Source of the DNA: Streptomyces sp. TLI_053
GTDB taxonomy: Bacteria; Actinomycetota; Actinomycetes; Streptomycetales; Streptomycetaceae
Assembly (NCBI RefSeq): GCF_900105395.1
Contig: NZ_LT629775.1
Coordinates: 9,823,501-9,887,500, forward strand
Length of the DNA: 64,000 nt
Direction: 5' to 3'
Below, one piece after another: positions 7,304 through 16,586 of this stretch. The notes beneath the pieces were generated by a model, which made no database searches, had not been told where the DNA came from, and worked only from the letters and a program-made list of their open reading frames with translations. The translations under genes were made by a program, and so were the position numbers. The stretch's first letter is position 1. Each line of letters starts with the position of its first letter.

Positions 7304-9526
7304 GTGTCAGACACCCCCTACCTGCCCCGCCCCTCCGAGAGGCCCAACGGCGACGGAGGCAGGAGCAGCGACCCCAGCACCTGGCTGCCGAGCTGGCTGC
7401 CCCCGCACCCCGACGACGAGCCGGCGCAGCCCGACACCCCGCCGAACCCGGCCGGGCAAACACCGCAACAGCCCGCCGCCGAGGACATCGCTCCCGGGGT
7501 CCGCACGCTCACCGCACCGGTGGCGAACTTCCACAGCCAGGTCGACGTCGCCATCGGCGTCGTCGACCAACTGATCATCGAGACCCGCAAACGCGACGTC
7601 CTCGAGGGCGAGGAAGTCGACCGCGAGGTCCTCCAGAAGCAGCCGTTCGTCCGCGACGCGTGGACGCAGGCCTGGCAGGAGACCCTGGACCCCGACACCC
7701 GCCTGCTACGGGAACCCGTCCTGGTCGTCGTCGCCCCCCGCGCGATCGGCACCACCACGTTCGCACTGCGCCTGCTGAGCGAACACACCGAGCCGAGCGC
7801 GGCGCTGGTCAAACTGCAGGCGGACTGGAAGACGCCCAGCTGCGCCCGGTTGCCCCTCGAGAGGGGGCGTGTCTTCCAGCTCGACCTCAAGGATCCGGAG
7901 ACCGACAGGGTCTCGGTCGACTTCCTCGGCTCGCTCGAGAAGCACGCGGCGAACCTCGCCCGATGCGGTTCCCGCCTGGTACTGACGGTTGCTCAGGAAG
8001 TGTGGGACGTCGTCGGTCTGCTCTCCAGGCCCGGCGTGCAGGTCCTACGTCTGGCAGATCCTCCTGCCGCCGGCGCGCTCGTGGAGGCCCATCTCCGGGC
8101 CGGCGGCCACCACGAAGCGGCGCAGGAGGTCACGGAGTCCGCCCCGGCCATGGCCCAGCTGCACGGCCTCAACGCCGTCTCGGCGGTTCGGGCGGCCCAC
8201 CGGATCGTCGCGGCCTGGGAGGAGCACCACCTGCACCACCAGGGGCCTGCGATGCTTCGCAGCGCAGCGGGCCCCGCCACGACGAAGACGTTCGAGGACC
8301 GCGTGCTCGACGCACTGTCGGACTGGCGCGGGGAACTGGACGAACTGTTCGGAGAGCACGTCGCGGTCCGCGGAAGGACCGAGCAGTCGCTGGTGCTCGA
8401 GGACCGCTACCTGCTGCTGACCCTGGCGGTCCAGCAGTCCGCGCCGGTCTCCCGAGTGTCCGCCGGCGCGCGGCAGTTGCAGACGGCGGTCGAATCGGCC
8501 GGTACCGAGGCAGCGGCGGGATCTGCCGCCCAGCCGTCCTTCGCGGGCCGCGGCCTGCGCCGCCGCATTCAGGACGTCGGTGCCACGGTCGACGCGCGCG
8601 ACATGGTGCTCTTCGACCGGCCGGCGTACGGGCGCGCTGTGGTCGAGTACGTCTGGGACAACTACGAGGCCATGCGCACACCACTGATCGGCTGGCTCGC
8701 GAAGCTCGCCGACCGCCCGGACCCGACGGACCCCGTGGTCCGCACGATCGCAGAGCTGGCCCTGCGGCACGGCACCAGGGAGCACCTCGGCAAGCTGGCC
8801 GAAGTGATCGCGCCGGACCTCCTGGGAGCCGTCCTGCGCGCCGTCGTGTACGACGAACACGTCGGACGCCTCGTCTGGGCGACGCTCTACCAGTGGGCCG
8901 ACACCAACGGCAACGCGCCCACCGTCGTCTCCACCTGCCGCCGTGTCCTGGCCGACTCCGAGGCCGGCCCCGCCGCCGCGAAGATGGCAGTGGTCCGGCT
9001 GCGGAGGGTGGCCCGCACGACCAACGACCCGGCCGTCCGCGAGAGCGTCCTCGCCGCGTTCGAGGAACTCGCCCAGGGACCCGGCCGGACCAGACTGGTC
9101 ACCGAGGTCCGGACCTGGCAACAGGGCAAACTCTCCTCCCGGAGCGGCGGTCTGGCCTTCCTCGCCCTGATGGCGGTGGAAACCCAGGGGCTGCCGTGGT
9201 TGCTGTCCGCCGACGGGTCGGAGATCGACGTCCAGCGGGCCCTGCTCGAACTGCTCGGCAGCCCCCAGACCGCGGTCGACACCATCCCGCGGATCACCGA
9301 CTGGATCCGCTCCTGCGCAGGCGACCCCGACAGCTACGTGCAACTGCGCGACCAACTCCTTGTTCCGCTGCGCGGGCACCGGATGTTCCAGGCAGGAATG
9401 GACCTGATGCAGGCACTCAAGGGCACCGTCACCGCACAGGGCGTCAACATCGCCGAGGACTTCTACCAGCACCTGGTCAGCGCCCCGCTCCACAAGGTAT
9501 TCGCGCTCGACGGCACCGCCCGATGA
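7304..9526 (+). CDS. STAND-like protein with lysine-less P-loop
   Basis: A 740-aa protein. After a Pro-rich leader comes a motif (NFHSQVDVAIGVVDQLII, residues 75-92) that resembles the tail of the cyclase-like protein. A P-loop-like strand VLVVVAPRAIGTTTFALRLL (139-158) has Thr where the Walker A lysine should be. The rest is helical, with HEAT-like segments towards the C-terminus. GTG 7304 follows AAGGGAG. The last codons overlap the next gene (ATGA). Inference: a non-hydrolysing STAND-type partner that may recruit or be triggered by the cyclase-like protein through the shared motif. The family is not named with certainty. Confidence 0.55.
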   Translation: MSDTPYLPRPSERPNGDGGRSSDPSTWLPSWLPPHPDDEPAQPDTPPNPAGQTPQQPAAEDIAPGVRTLTAPVANFHSQVDVAIGVVDQLIIETRKRDVLEGEEVDREVLQKQPFVRDAWTQAWQETLDPDTRLLREPVLVVVAPRAIGTTTFALRLLSEHTEPSAALVKLQADWKTPSCARLPLERGRVFQLDLKDPETDRVSVDFLGSLEKHAANLARCGSRLVLTVAQEVWDVVGLLSRPGVQVLRLADPPAAGALVEAHLRAGGHHEAAQEVTESAPAMAQLHGLNAVSAVRAAHRIVAAWEEHHLHHQGPAMLRSAAGPATTKTFEDRVLDALSDWRGELDELFGEHVAVRGRTEQSLVLEDRYLLLTLAVQQSAPVSRVSAGARQLQTAVESAGTEAAAGSAAQPSFAGRGLRRRIQDVGATVDARDMVLFDRPAYGRAVVEYVWDNYEAMRTPLIGWLAKLADRPDPTDPVVRTIAELALRHGTREHLGKLAEVIAPDLLGAVLRAVVYDEHVGRLVWATLYQWADTNGNAPTVVSTCRRVLADSEAGPAAAKMAVVRLRRVARTTNDPAVRESVLAAFEELAQGPGRTRLVTEVRTWQQGKLSSRSGGLAFLALMAVETQGLPWLLSADGSEIDVQRALLELLGSPQTAVDTIPRITDWIRSCAGDPDSYVQLRDQLLVPLRGHRMFQAGMDLMQALKGTVTAQGVNIAEDFYQHLVSAPLHKVFALDGTAR

Positions 9527-10203
9527 GGTGGCCGTGGCAGCGCGCGGCCCGCACCACAACGTGTCCCAGCCCCTGTCAACTGCCCAGCGCCGAAGCCGGC
9601 GTACCCTTCGAGGCGACGCTCACCCTGCTCTGGCGGCCCACGACCCGCGACCGGGCCAACCTGGAGGAGCAGGCCCGCAGCGACCTGCGCTGCGCAGCTG
9701 CGGACGTGACCGCCGGGCTGCTGCCGGACGACCTGCCCACCGCCCAGGACACCCTCAACATGGCACTCGGCGCACCCGACCGGCAGCGCAGCCCCCACTA
9801 CCGGCTCCTGTCCGCACACGTCACCCTGCGTCTTTCGACCACCGCACAGGAAACCCTGGCCGCCCGACGGGCCGACACCGAACGCATCAGGCGACTGGAG
9901 TTCCTCAAGAGAGCCCTCTACGACCACCCGGATCTCGTGGTCCTCGACCACATCGAGCGGGCCTCCGAGATCCCCGACGATGCCCGGGTGGCCGAGCTCC
10001 AACGTGCCGCACGCGCGATCAGGTCCTGCAACACCTGGTGGTACCCCCTCCTGGAGCTGTGGGAGGAACTCGGTGCCGGATTCCAGGACCTGGATACCCG
10101 GCACGAGGCCATGCAGATCCTGCTCCGCCAATCCGTCGAGGCACTCAAGGCAGCCACAACACCGCCAAGCCGGGCGACGGCCCAGCACGGACGCACCGGA
10201 TGA
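9523..10203 (+). CDS. Conserved-type hypothetical protein of the Pycsar-like operon
   Basis: 226 aa. The ATG overlaps the preceding stop (ATGA), so it is translationally coupled. The protein begins with a basic, Cys-containing stretch (RWPWQRAARTTTC), then a beta segment (FEATLTLLWRP) and long helices with SNTWW-like aromatic residues (CNTWWYPLLELWEEL) near residue 170. The early strand followed by a long helix recalls band-7/SPFH-like arrangements, but I do not assign it. No signal peptide or enzymatic motif is seen. Its position in a tightly overlapping operon implies it works with the STAND-like protein. Confidence 0.6.
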   Translation: MRWPWQRAARTTTCPSPCQLPSAEAGVPFEATLTLLWRPTTRDRANLEEQARSDLRCAAADVTAGLLPDDLPTAQDTLNMALGAPDRQRSPHYRLLSAHVTLRLSTTAQETLAARRADTERIRRLEFLKRALYDHPDLVVLDHIERASEIPDDARVAELQRAARAIRSCNTWWYPLLELWEELGAGFQDLDTRHEAMQILLRQSVEALKAATTPPSRATAQHGRTG

Positions 10204-10382
10204 GGGTCGCCCTGTGGCGGCTCCTGCTCGCCCCGCTCACGACCCTGCGGGCACTGCGGCTCCAGCGGACCAGCCGATCCTCGTTCGACTTCGACAGCAC
10301 CTGGGGACAGGAAAGGATGCACCACGCGCCCGACGAGATCGAGTACCTCCTGCGGCACTGCGCCCGGACAGAGGACCGCTGA
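10200..10382 (+). CDS. Small protein, last gene of the Pycsar-like operon
   Basis: 60 aa, again coupled by an ATGA overlap. The N-terminus is basic and hydrophobic (MRVALWRLLLAPLTTL). The C-terminal half is polar (SFDFDSTWGQE, then HHAPDEIEYLLRHCARTEDR). The start and the operon overlap make it a likely real gene despite its size. Function unknown. The amphipathic N-terminus could associate with the membrane or with the preceding protein. Confidence 0.5.
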   Translation: MRVALWRLLLAPLTTLRALRLQRTSRSSFDFDSTWGQERMHHAPDEIEYLLRHCARTEDR

Positions 10383-10940
10383 CCCACGCCGCAGACCGCT
10401 CCTCCACCAGGCCCACGCCGAGAAGCAGTCTCCACCGGACACCGCGCCCCGTTTGGTCGAGGCAACGGGATACGACGGTCCGAAGCGCGGGCGGAGGTAC
10501 GGGTGCCCACGACCGATCAGCCACCGCCGACCCGATCATCTCTGCACGCCACCGCCATGAGCCGGACACTTCCCTGCGCCCGACCGCGACAGTCGCTGGA
10601 CCGGCTGGTCCGGTGGAGGCCATGGTCCAGCGCGCCCCGCAAGCAGACCTGTCATCGCCGGGGCGTCGTGATGACGCCCCGGCCGAGTTCTTATCAGCTC
10701 ACAGCGGTCCTGGAAGGCGTTCCGGGGCCGCGTCGCCGAACTCGGTGCTCGGAGCGCCTCGGCTCCCATCGCTCGCGAGTCCCGGTCGTACCGGAACGTC
10801 GCAGTGGCGCGGCACCGGGAGGGATTCGGGTGCCCGCGCTAGCATCCGGGCGTGAAAGTGCTGTTCCCGGAGGGCAGTTGGGCCGCACGGCAGCTGGCGT
10901 GGAGAGGACTTGGGACGTGGGCCAGGAAGCGAGTGGTGAC
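10383..10940. other. Intergenic, no supported gene
   Basis: 558 bases after the Pycsar-like operon. Open frames exist on both strands but are Arg/Pro/Ser-rich and lack ribosome binding sites. The frame that runs into the next gene from 10503 has poor codon bias before about 10941. No clear terminator is seen. Confidence 0.45.
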
Positions 10941-11837
10941 ATGATCGCCCCCGTGCCCGTAGTGACGTTCACCTTGGGAGAGCTGCTGGTCGACGTCGCG
11001 ACGGGATCCGAGGCGGTTCCTGGGGCATGGGGGGACCGGTGGCACCCGAGCGAGGACTGGAGTCCTGCGCCGTCCTCCGTCTCCGCGCTCCTGGGCACGG
11101 CCGTCCCTCACCCCGCGCTTCTCACGCTGGCCGGGAAGTTGTCCGCGTCGGCAGTCGGCATGGACACCGGGCTGAGGGTGGAGGTCGTGGACGCGGACAG
11201 GGTTGTGGTGGCGTGCGGAGAGCGCCGGTTCGCTCTCGGTCTGGCCGGTGGTGCCTGCACGGAACTGTGTCGGCAGCCGGATTGCGAGAGGCGGATGCTG
11301 GAAACCGAAGTCCCATGGTGTTCATCGCACTTGTTCGATCTTGACCTGTACTCGTTGGTGACGGCCGGGCGGTTCTGGGCCGAGGCAAGCCACCGGTCCG
11401 GGGAACACGAGCGCAGCAGTCCGGACTGGCCCGTCGAGGAGCTGATGAAGGCCGCTGTCGCGGTCGGGGCGGGGGAGATGATGGCCGAGACGATCGTGAC
11501 GGCAGCCTTCGACGACCCGCACGAGCCTGAACAACACGACGTACCTGCCGAGTACGGGCTCGTCCTGCGGACCCGCCGTGCCATGGGCCGCGAGCGCCTG
11601 CGGCTGTGGGAGACCGCCCGCAAGGAGGCAGCGCGGCTCAGGCAGGCAGCAGGCGGCTGTCAGGGGTGCCGGCGGGAGCTGAGCCGGCTCGAGGACGGCT
11701 TCGGCGCCGGCGCATATCCGCAGGCGCGCCCCGAGTACTGCTCGCAAGCCTGCGACCCGCTGCCAACAGCACGGCAGCGTTACCTGGAGGGACAGCAGAA
11801 CGGGCAGGCACGGCTTCAGGAGGACCTTCCTTTCTGA
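10941..11837 (+). CDS. Hypothetical protein with Cys-rich C-terminus
   Basis: 298 aa. I chose ATG 10941 because protein-like composition (MIAPVPVVTFTLGELLVDV) begins there. The frame is open further upstream but not convincing. The N-terminal half is beta-rich; a CTELCRQPDCERRM segment (about residue 113) and a C-terminal CQGCRREL...YCSQAC pattern could each bind zinc. Between them are long helices. No family recognised. A zinc-ribbon protein of the kind found on Streptomyces plasmids is a guess. Confidence 0.6.
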   Translation: MIAPVPVVTFTLGELLVDVATGSEAVPGAWGDRWHPSEDWSPAPSSVSALLGTAVPHPALLTLAGKLSASAVGMDTGLRVEVVDADRVVVACGERRFALGLAGGACTELCRQPDCERRMLETEVPWCSSHLFDLDLYSLVTAGRFWAEASHRSGEHERSSPDWPVEELMKAAVAVGAGEMMAETIVTAAFDDPHEPEQHDVPAEYGLVLRTRRAMGRERLRLWETARKEAARLRQAAGGCQGCRRELSRLEDGFGAGAYPQARPEYCSQACDPLPTARQRYLEGQQNGQARLQEDLPF

Positions 11838-12400
11838 GTCGCCGCTACTGGCTCCGACCAGCGTGCTGCGCATGTTCGGCCTCTCACGTGCGGGGCGTGG
11901 CCTGCGGTCGTGGGGAATGCCGCTGCCGGCTTCCGAAGGAGTTCGCCGGTCGGTGGGAAGCGGCGCAGCCTCCCGGCTCTTGGTGAGCGCGGACACGGTT
12001 CCTGCGGCCAGGGTCGGGGCGGCGTGCGGGACAGTGACGGTGAGCGTGGCCGAGCCGTTGTCTTCCCGGCTGTGCGTGGTGCCGGCGGAGGGCCGGTGTG
12101 CGCCCGCCTGCCGCGCTGTCCGGGAACGGGCCGGGCGCGCTTGGCCCCGGGGGCCGTGGGCCCGTGCCGGACCCCAGGGGGGCTTTCGTGTTCGGTGGGC
12201 CCGCGCGTCGCCGGTTCCGGCCCGGCCTGGCTGGTAATGTCCTGCACGGCCAGGCGCGTACTGCCTCCCGTCCGGCTCCCACGTGGCTGGGGAAACGGGT
12301 CAAGGTCCCCAACGGGCCCGCGTACTTCCCCCATCGGCATGTGCATCGAGCAGCGGGGCGGTCCGGGCGTGGGCGGGAGCGCCGGAAGACCGAGGCCCTG
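11838..12400. other. Intergenic, no supported gene
   Basis: 563 bases between two same-direction genes. Six-frame inspection shows only short or Arg/Pro-rich frames. GC-rich dyads occur near 12140-12175 but none with a clear T-run. Confidence 0.4.
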
Positions 12401-13165
12401 ATGCCCAAGCACCAGTCCCGTTCCGCACACCTCGCACGCCGGATCCAGGCGACCACCGGTGTCTCCTACACCGCGGCCCTGGGACTCGTCACCCCCAACG
12501 AGCGCTGGCTCGCCCTGTCCAGGGCCCTGCGCGAGCACGGCATGACCGATGCGGCGGACAGTCTGCACCGCATCGTGCGGGTCGACGCGCAGCAGCACGC
12601 GTGGTGGGAGGCGTACGCCCTGGTCGAGCACGCCCACCGCGAGCTGCGGACGCTCGACCGGGCGACGTTCACCGGCGTGTCCCGGGCCTGCAAGCGGGAG
12701 GCGCACGCGGTGGCTGTCGCGGCCGGGTTCCTGCCGGCCGGTCACCAGATGGGGGCGGAGGTCTACCACGCGGCCTTCCTCGCACTGTCGCAGGCCGGCA
12801 CTCTCGCGGACGGCCGGGCCCTCGCGAGGGCGGCGGTCGGCGCCCTCGACGACGACCCGCTGGAATGCTCCGACGTTGTCCGCTCCGCGGGGCGCCGGCC
12901 GGTCGTCTACCGGACGGCCCAGGACTCCTGCGGCCCCGACAGCGAGTACGCGTTCGCGGCCGGGAACGCGGCCCGCGCCATGGCGGCCGCGTCGCGGGTG
13001 CCATGGCGCGGGGACGAGCAGTGGTACGAGGCCGCCGCGCTGATGGCCGAGGCCGCCTGGTACGGAACCGTCGCCGCGGGCCGGCCTCCGTTGCGCGGCC
13101 GGGAGCGGTTCCGCGAGTTCCTCGACGACGACTTCGCAGGCCGGGCCGGGGAGACCCGCTTCTGA
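12401..13165 (+). CDS. Hypothetical protein, 254 aa
   Basis: Starts MPKHQSRSAHLARRIQATTGVSYTAALGLV, a basic helical N-terminus of a kind common in plasmid-encoded actinobacterial proteins. The rest is helical with several His/Trp (QQHAWWEAYALVEHAHREL) and no recognised catalytic motif. ATG 12401 is preferred because codon bias improves sharply there; the frame is open from 12098. Encoded alone, with a strong hairpin about 210 bases downstream. Function unknown. Confidence 0.6.
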   Translation: MPKHQSRSAHLARRIQATTGVSYTAALGLVTPNERWLALSRALREHGMTDAADSLHRIVRVDAQQHAWWEAYALVEHAHRELRTLDRATFTGVSRACKREAHAVAVAAGFLPAGHQMGAEVYHAAFLALSQAGTLADGRALARAAVGALDDDPLECSDVVRSAGRRPVVYRTAQDSCGPDSEYAFAAGNAARAMAAASRVPWRGDEQWYEAAALMAEAAWYGTVAAGRPPLRGRERFREFLDDDFAGRAGETRF

Positions 13166-13377
13166 CCCGCTTCTGACCCGGTGCGGCTTGCGGGGCCGCG
13201 GGGTCGGCACTCGCGCTGCCCGGCGGCCGAACACCGCCCGCTGGGCCGATGACGGACACGCCGCACGCCGCATGCCGCACCCGGACCCGTGCCGCCCCTG
13301 GGCCCCGGGCGGGAAGCCGCTGCCGCCAGGCTTCCCACGCTGATGACCGGCGCAAGGCTCTTCAGCCGTGGTCCGGC

Positions 13378-13423
13378 CCGCCACGGGCCCTGGGAGCCGG
13401 CCCGCTCCCAGGGCCCGTGGCGG
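13378..13423. terminator. Strong hairpin with 20-bp perfect arms
   Basis: Bases 13378-13397 and 13404-13423 are perfect inverted complements around a 6-base loop (CGGCCC); the arm core is CCACGGGCCCTGGGAGC. It lies 212 bases after the gene ending at 13165 and 270 before the next start. It is a likely bidirectional terminator, although it has no T-run, as is common in Streptomyces. Confidence 0.5.
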
Positions 13424-13695
13424 CAGGGCGGTGCGGTACGCGCAGCCGGGGTTCCGGATCGGGGGAGGAAGCCGGGGAAGCGGGCAGGCACCGCTGTTGC
13501 CCGCCTCGGTCGGCAGGTCGGCGTCCGCCCTGTCGTTCAGCGGGCCGAACGCCGTGCGCAGGATCGCAGGTCCTGCCGCACGGCTCGGCCCCCAGTACCG
13601 CAGAGAGCGTTGTCGGTGCCACCTGTCAGGCTGCTCGGACGATCAGTCAAAAGCTGGCTGTGCAGTGTCTGGCCGAGGAGACACGCGGCTGCCCG

Positions 13696-14814
13696 GTGCC
13701 GACAGTGCCGGAGCACTTCCAGCGCAAGCGCTTCGCCGAGCACGACTTCGTTTTCGTCGGGCATGTGCCGGTGCGCGCCCACAAGCGCGCCAACCGGTGG
13801 CAGTTCGACGAAGACGAAGTCCGTGCGGCCGGGCGCACGATCGCCGCACTGCCCTGGGACCTCGGCGACCTCCTCGACCCACGGCTGCACCGCCCCGGCG
13901 AGCAGGAGCCCGCGACACCTCCCCGCACCGGCTGGAGGGAACGGATCCGGCGCTGGGCCGACCACGCGGCCCTGGCCGCGCGCATGAAGAACGGCTGCCC
14001 GTGCGGGACACCGTGCCGACGAAGCCCCGACGGATGGGCACTGCCCTGCGGACTGACCCCCGAAAGCCTGCTCCAACGCTGCGCCAACCACTCCATCGCC
14101 TGCCTGCTCCCACTCCCCGCACTGGTCTGGTCGCGCGACACCTGGACGGTCCCCCGAACACTCGCCCTCGTCCTCGACCAGTGGGAACAGGCAGACACCA
14201 CGCTGGCCGCCGGCAACTGCGTCTGCGGCACCTGCGGCACGCACAACACGGACCCGACCCGGCACACGCCCGCCGCCGACGGATGGAAGGTGCTCTGCCC
14301 GACCTGCGCCACCGCTGACCTTCGCCGCTACGACGAGGAACTGGCCGGCACCACCTACGCGAGAGTCCGCGAACAGGGCCCTCGGGCCGAAGACTTCCTG
14401 TGCACGATGTGCAGCCCGGCCCGGCCCGCAGCCGCCTGGGACCACTGCCACGAACACGGCCTGATCCGCGGACCCCTGTGCGGCAACTGCAACACCCAGG
14501 AAGCACAGGGCATGGAATTCCTCGCCCGCCACGGCAGCGTGCGCCACCTCCTGCGCTGCAAGAGCTGCCGCGCACAGCTCCACCTGCCCCCGCACCACCG
14601 GATCGCCGCGCTGCGCCGTCACCTGCACCTCGAACGAGGCCTTCGGGGCTGCGAGACACCGATGCACATGTGCGTATCGATAGCCGAGACCAGCGAAGGC
14701 GGGTACGAGTACCGGGTCCGCTGTTTCGGGCAGAGAGCCTCCTCGACCGTGTCGCTGACGGCGGCCGAGGCAGATCACATCCTGGCCCGGACGGTCGAGT
14801 CCGGAATGCTCTGA
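13696..14814 (+). CDS. Endonuclease VII-like HNH nuclease
   Basis: About 372 aa. The C-terminal half holds the recombination endonuclease VII signature: CTMC, then WDHCHEHGLIRGPLCGNCN (D249-H250 in this numbering), with the zinc ligands CxxC...CxxC and the D-H catalytic pair. Additional CxxC pairs occur earlier (CVCGTCGTHN; LCPTC) and later (CKSC), so the protein binds several zinc ions. Members of this class cut branched or mismatched DNA in phages and are common in mobile actinobacterial DNA. The start is uncertain: GTG 13696 or 13705 (a GAGGAGA element lies 15-25 bases upstream), and the frame is open from 13249. Confidence 0.7.
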   Translation: MPTVPEHFQRKRFAEHDFVFVGHVPVRAHKRANRWQFDEDEVRAAGRTIAALPWDLGDLLDPRLHRPGEQEPATPPRTGWRERIRRWADHAALAARMKNGCPCGTPCRRSPDGWALPCGLTPESLLQRCANHSIACLLPLPALVWSRDTWTVPRTLALVLDQWEQADTTLAAGNCVCGTCGTHNTDPTRHTPAADGWKVLCPTCATADLRRYDEELAGTTYARVREQGPRAEDFLCTMCSPARPAAAWDHCHEHGLIRGPLCGNCNTQEAQGMEFLARHGSVRHLLRCKSCRAQLHLPPHHRIAALRRHLHLERGLRGCETPMHMCVSIAETSEGGYEYRVRCFGQRASSTVSLTAAEADHILARTVESGML

Positions 14815-14832
14815 GCGGGCCGCCACAGCGAA

Positions 14833-14872
14833 GGTGGGACCGGGTCACCGGTTCCGGAGACCCGGTCCCACC
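14833..14872 (+). terminator. Terminator-like hairpin after the EndoVII-like gene
   Basis: GGTGGGACCGGGTC (14833-14846) pairs perfectly with 14859-14872 around a 12-base loop. It begins 19 bases after the stop codon at 14814 and reads as its transcription terminator. The following stretch to about 15150 carries no supported gene. Confidence 0.65.
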
Positions 14873-15151
14873 GGGCCGAGGTTGCCGTTGGCGCTGCGGC
14901 TCCACGTGGTGACCGGCCGCAGGCAGCCACCTTTGCCGCAGAAACGTCCCGCTGGACTTCCGCACAGCGCGCGGGCCGCCGGTCGTCGACGGGGGCCGGC
15001 GCATGGTTCCGGGGGTGCGTCCTGTACTCACGCACGCGGGGCAGGGGTGCCCGACCGTGCGCCCCTGCCCCGTGCGCCGGCCCGGTGGCCGCGGATCAGT
15101 CCCGTTCGGCAGACCGCGGGTGAAACGTTGGTGGGCGCTCACCTGCTGTCC

Positions 15152-15180
15152 GTCAAGACCGTTTGCCAAATGATCTTGAC
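15152..15180 (-). repeat. Transposon-end-like repeat, site a
   Basis: Minus-strand GTCAAGATCATTTG begins at 15180 and is followed by GCAAACG; the second unit is degenerate (GTCTTGAC). As a result 15152-15180 reads as an inverted repeat GTCAAGA...TCTTGAC. It belongs with the sites at 15777, 15894 and 17334. Confidence 0.6.
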
Positions 15181-15182
15181 GG

Positions 15183-15776
15183 GTGGGCTTCGGGGCGAGT
15201 CGCTACAGAGGGGAGTGGGTCTGGTACTTGCCCCGCAGGGACGAGATGGCCGCGTCGGCCCGGGGGCCGGCTGCGCAGTCCTGGAGGAATCCCCGAACGC
15301 GAGGGCCCGTCCATCCTGCCGCCGCCCAGAAGCGGAGGTCGTCGTGAGGATCCAGGGGGCGAGGACGTCGAGGATGTGGTCGATCGTGGCCGCATCCACG
15401 GGGGCCGCTGCATGGCGACGGAGCGCAGGGCGCCGTCGGCGAGCATCGGGGTGCCGGAGTTCACGCACCAGCGCAGTGCATCGGCCGTGTCCTCGGGGGC
15501 GCTCGGTCGGACGATGGCGTCGCCGAGCGCGACGTACACCGTGGTGGCCCCGAAGGGGTGCCGGGCGAGATCGCGGAGAAGGCCGAGAGCGGGCCGGTGG
15601 CCGCACATCCCGAGCGCCATGACGATCCGGTACTGGGTCTCCCACCTGCGGGCGTACATCGGCACCTACCTGGAGGGGACCCACCGCAACTCCGCCTCCC
15701 TCCCGTCCTCCGAGTAGAGCGCCTGCAGGGCCCGGCTGGCCGCCTCGCATCCGAGGACGATCCACCCGGGCGACCG
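15183..15776 (-). pseudogene. Fragment of a HEAT-repeat-like gene
   Basis: On the minus strand a coherent protein segment (CEAASRALQALYSEDGREAEL, in-frame stop, then YARRWETQYRIVMALGMCGH and RPALGLLRDLARHPFGATTV) runs from about 15760 to 15410. It then continues in another frame (VDAATIDHILDVLAPW). It looks like the C-terminal part of a helical-repeat protein broken by one stop and at least one frameshift. It lies between outward-pointing copies of the GTCAAGATCAT repeat, so its 5' part was probably lost when mobile DNA inserted. It is not close to the HEAT gene at 507. Confidence 0.5.
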
Positions 15777-15894
15777 GTCAAGATCATCTGGCAAACAGTC
15801 AAGATCATTTGTCACAGGACAGGCGCGGTACAGCCATCATGCTTCGGCATGTCCCGTCTCAAATGATCTTGACTGGTTATCAAATGATCTTGAC
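15777..15894. mobile_element. 118-bp MITE-like element with paired 21-bp repeats
   Basis: Plus-strand GTCAAGATCAT units start at 15777 and 15798 (21-base spacing) and end in TGTCACAGGAC. Minus-strand units start at 15894 and 15873, with the same spacing and the end TGAGACGGGAC. The two halves face each other across about 30 bases. Tandem sites of about 20 bp near element ends are typical of Tn7/Tn5053-like transposons, where TnsB/TniA binds them. The interval is either a miniature element or two abutting element ends. Confidence 0.55.
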
Positions 15895-16040
15895 GATCGG
15901 TAGGCTTCCGGGGATCCACCCAGCGTCACTTTGAGGCTGGCGTGGCGTACTCCGCATTCGGCGACGACGTCTTCCGGCTGGGGCGGCGCCGGGCAATACG
16001 GTGACTGATCGAACCGCGCCACGCATGGAGGAGAACCATC

Positions 16041-16586
16041 ATGGTCCACCCGGCCATCACCCGCCTCTCAGCCCTGCTGGGGGAGCCGAGCGTCCCCGGC
16101 GACACCGTCGATTGGGAGGATCTGGCCCGGACCACGGGCCTGCGTCTGCCCGCCGACTACCGCGACTTCGTCACGCTCTACGGCGGCGGCGAACTGGACG
16201 AGTACCTCGGCGTCAGCACGCCGCCGGTGGCCGGTTCCCCGTACGGCGATCTCATCGACGGGCTGGACTTCGACCCCAGGGAGGAGCCGGTGGCTCGCAC
16301 CGGCATCGCCCCGGAGAACTTGGAGGGGGGAAGGCTTCTCCCGTTCGCAGGCAGTGCCAACAGCGACGTGGCCTTCTGGCTGTGCGACACCCGGGACCCG
16401 GACCGCTGGGACGTCGTCGTCTTCAAGCGCCAGCACCACCATGGGGAGGAACCCTGGGTCCGCTTCGCGGCGGGCTTCGGCGACTTCCTGGCGGGCACCC
16501 TCGACGGCACGCTGCCGAACCCCTTCAGCGACAGCGGCTTCGCCAGACCTCCGCACGCCTATCGCAACTGGCGGCAGCCGCTGTGA
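16041..16586 (+). CDS. SUKH (SMI1/KNR4) family protein
   Basis: 181 aa, ATG 16041 preceded by GGAGGAGAA. The order of motifs fits SMI1/KNR4: an N-terminal helix, WEDLARTTGLRLPADYRDFVTLYGGGELDEYLGV (about 30-63), LLPFAGSANSDVAFWLCDTRDPDRWDVVVF, and a C-terminal FAAGFGDFLAGTLDGTL. In bacteria these proteins are commonly immunity proteins against polymorphic or contact-dependent toxins. No cognate toxin is adjacent. It sits between two transposon-end repeats (15894 and 17334), so it may be cargo of a decayed element. Confidence 0.85.
   Translation: MVHPAITRLSALLGEPSVPGDTVDWEDLARTTGLRLPADYRDFVTLYGGGELDEYLGVSTPPVAGSPYGDLIDGLDFDPREEPVARTGIAPENLEGGRLLPFAGSANSDVAFWLCDTRDPDRWDVVVFKRQHHHGEEPWVRFAAGFGDFLAGTLDGTLPNPFSDSGFARPPHAYRNWRQPL

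Noticed and set aside
7660..10203. 847-codon plus-strand frame overlapping the STAND-like gene
   Set aside because: Only its last 226 codons (from 9523) are protein-like. The earlier part is the shifted shadow of the STAND-like gene.
15777..15894. Closely spaced direct and inverted repeats considered as a CRISPR remnant
   Set aside because: Only two units per orientation, facing each other, with no spacers and no cas genes. Tn7-like end sites fit better.
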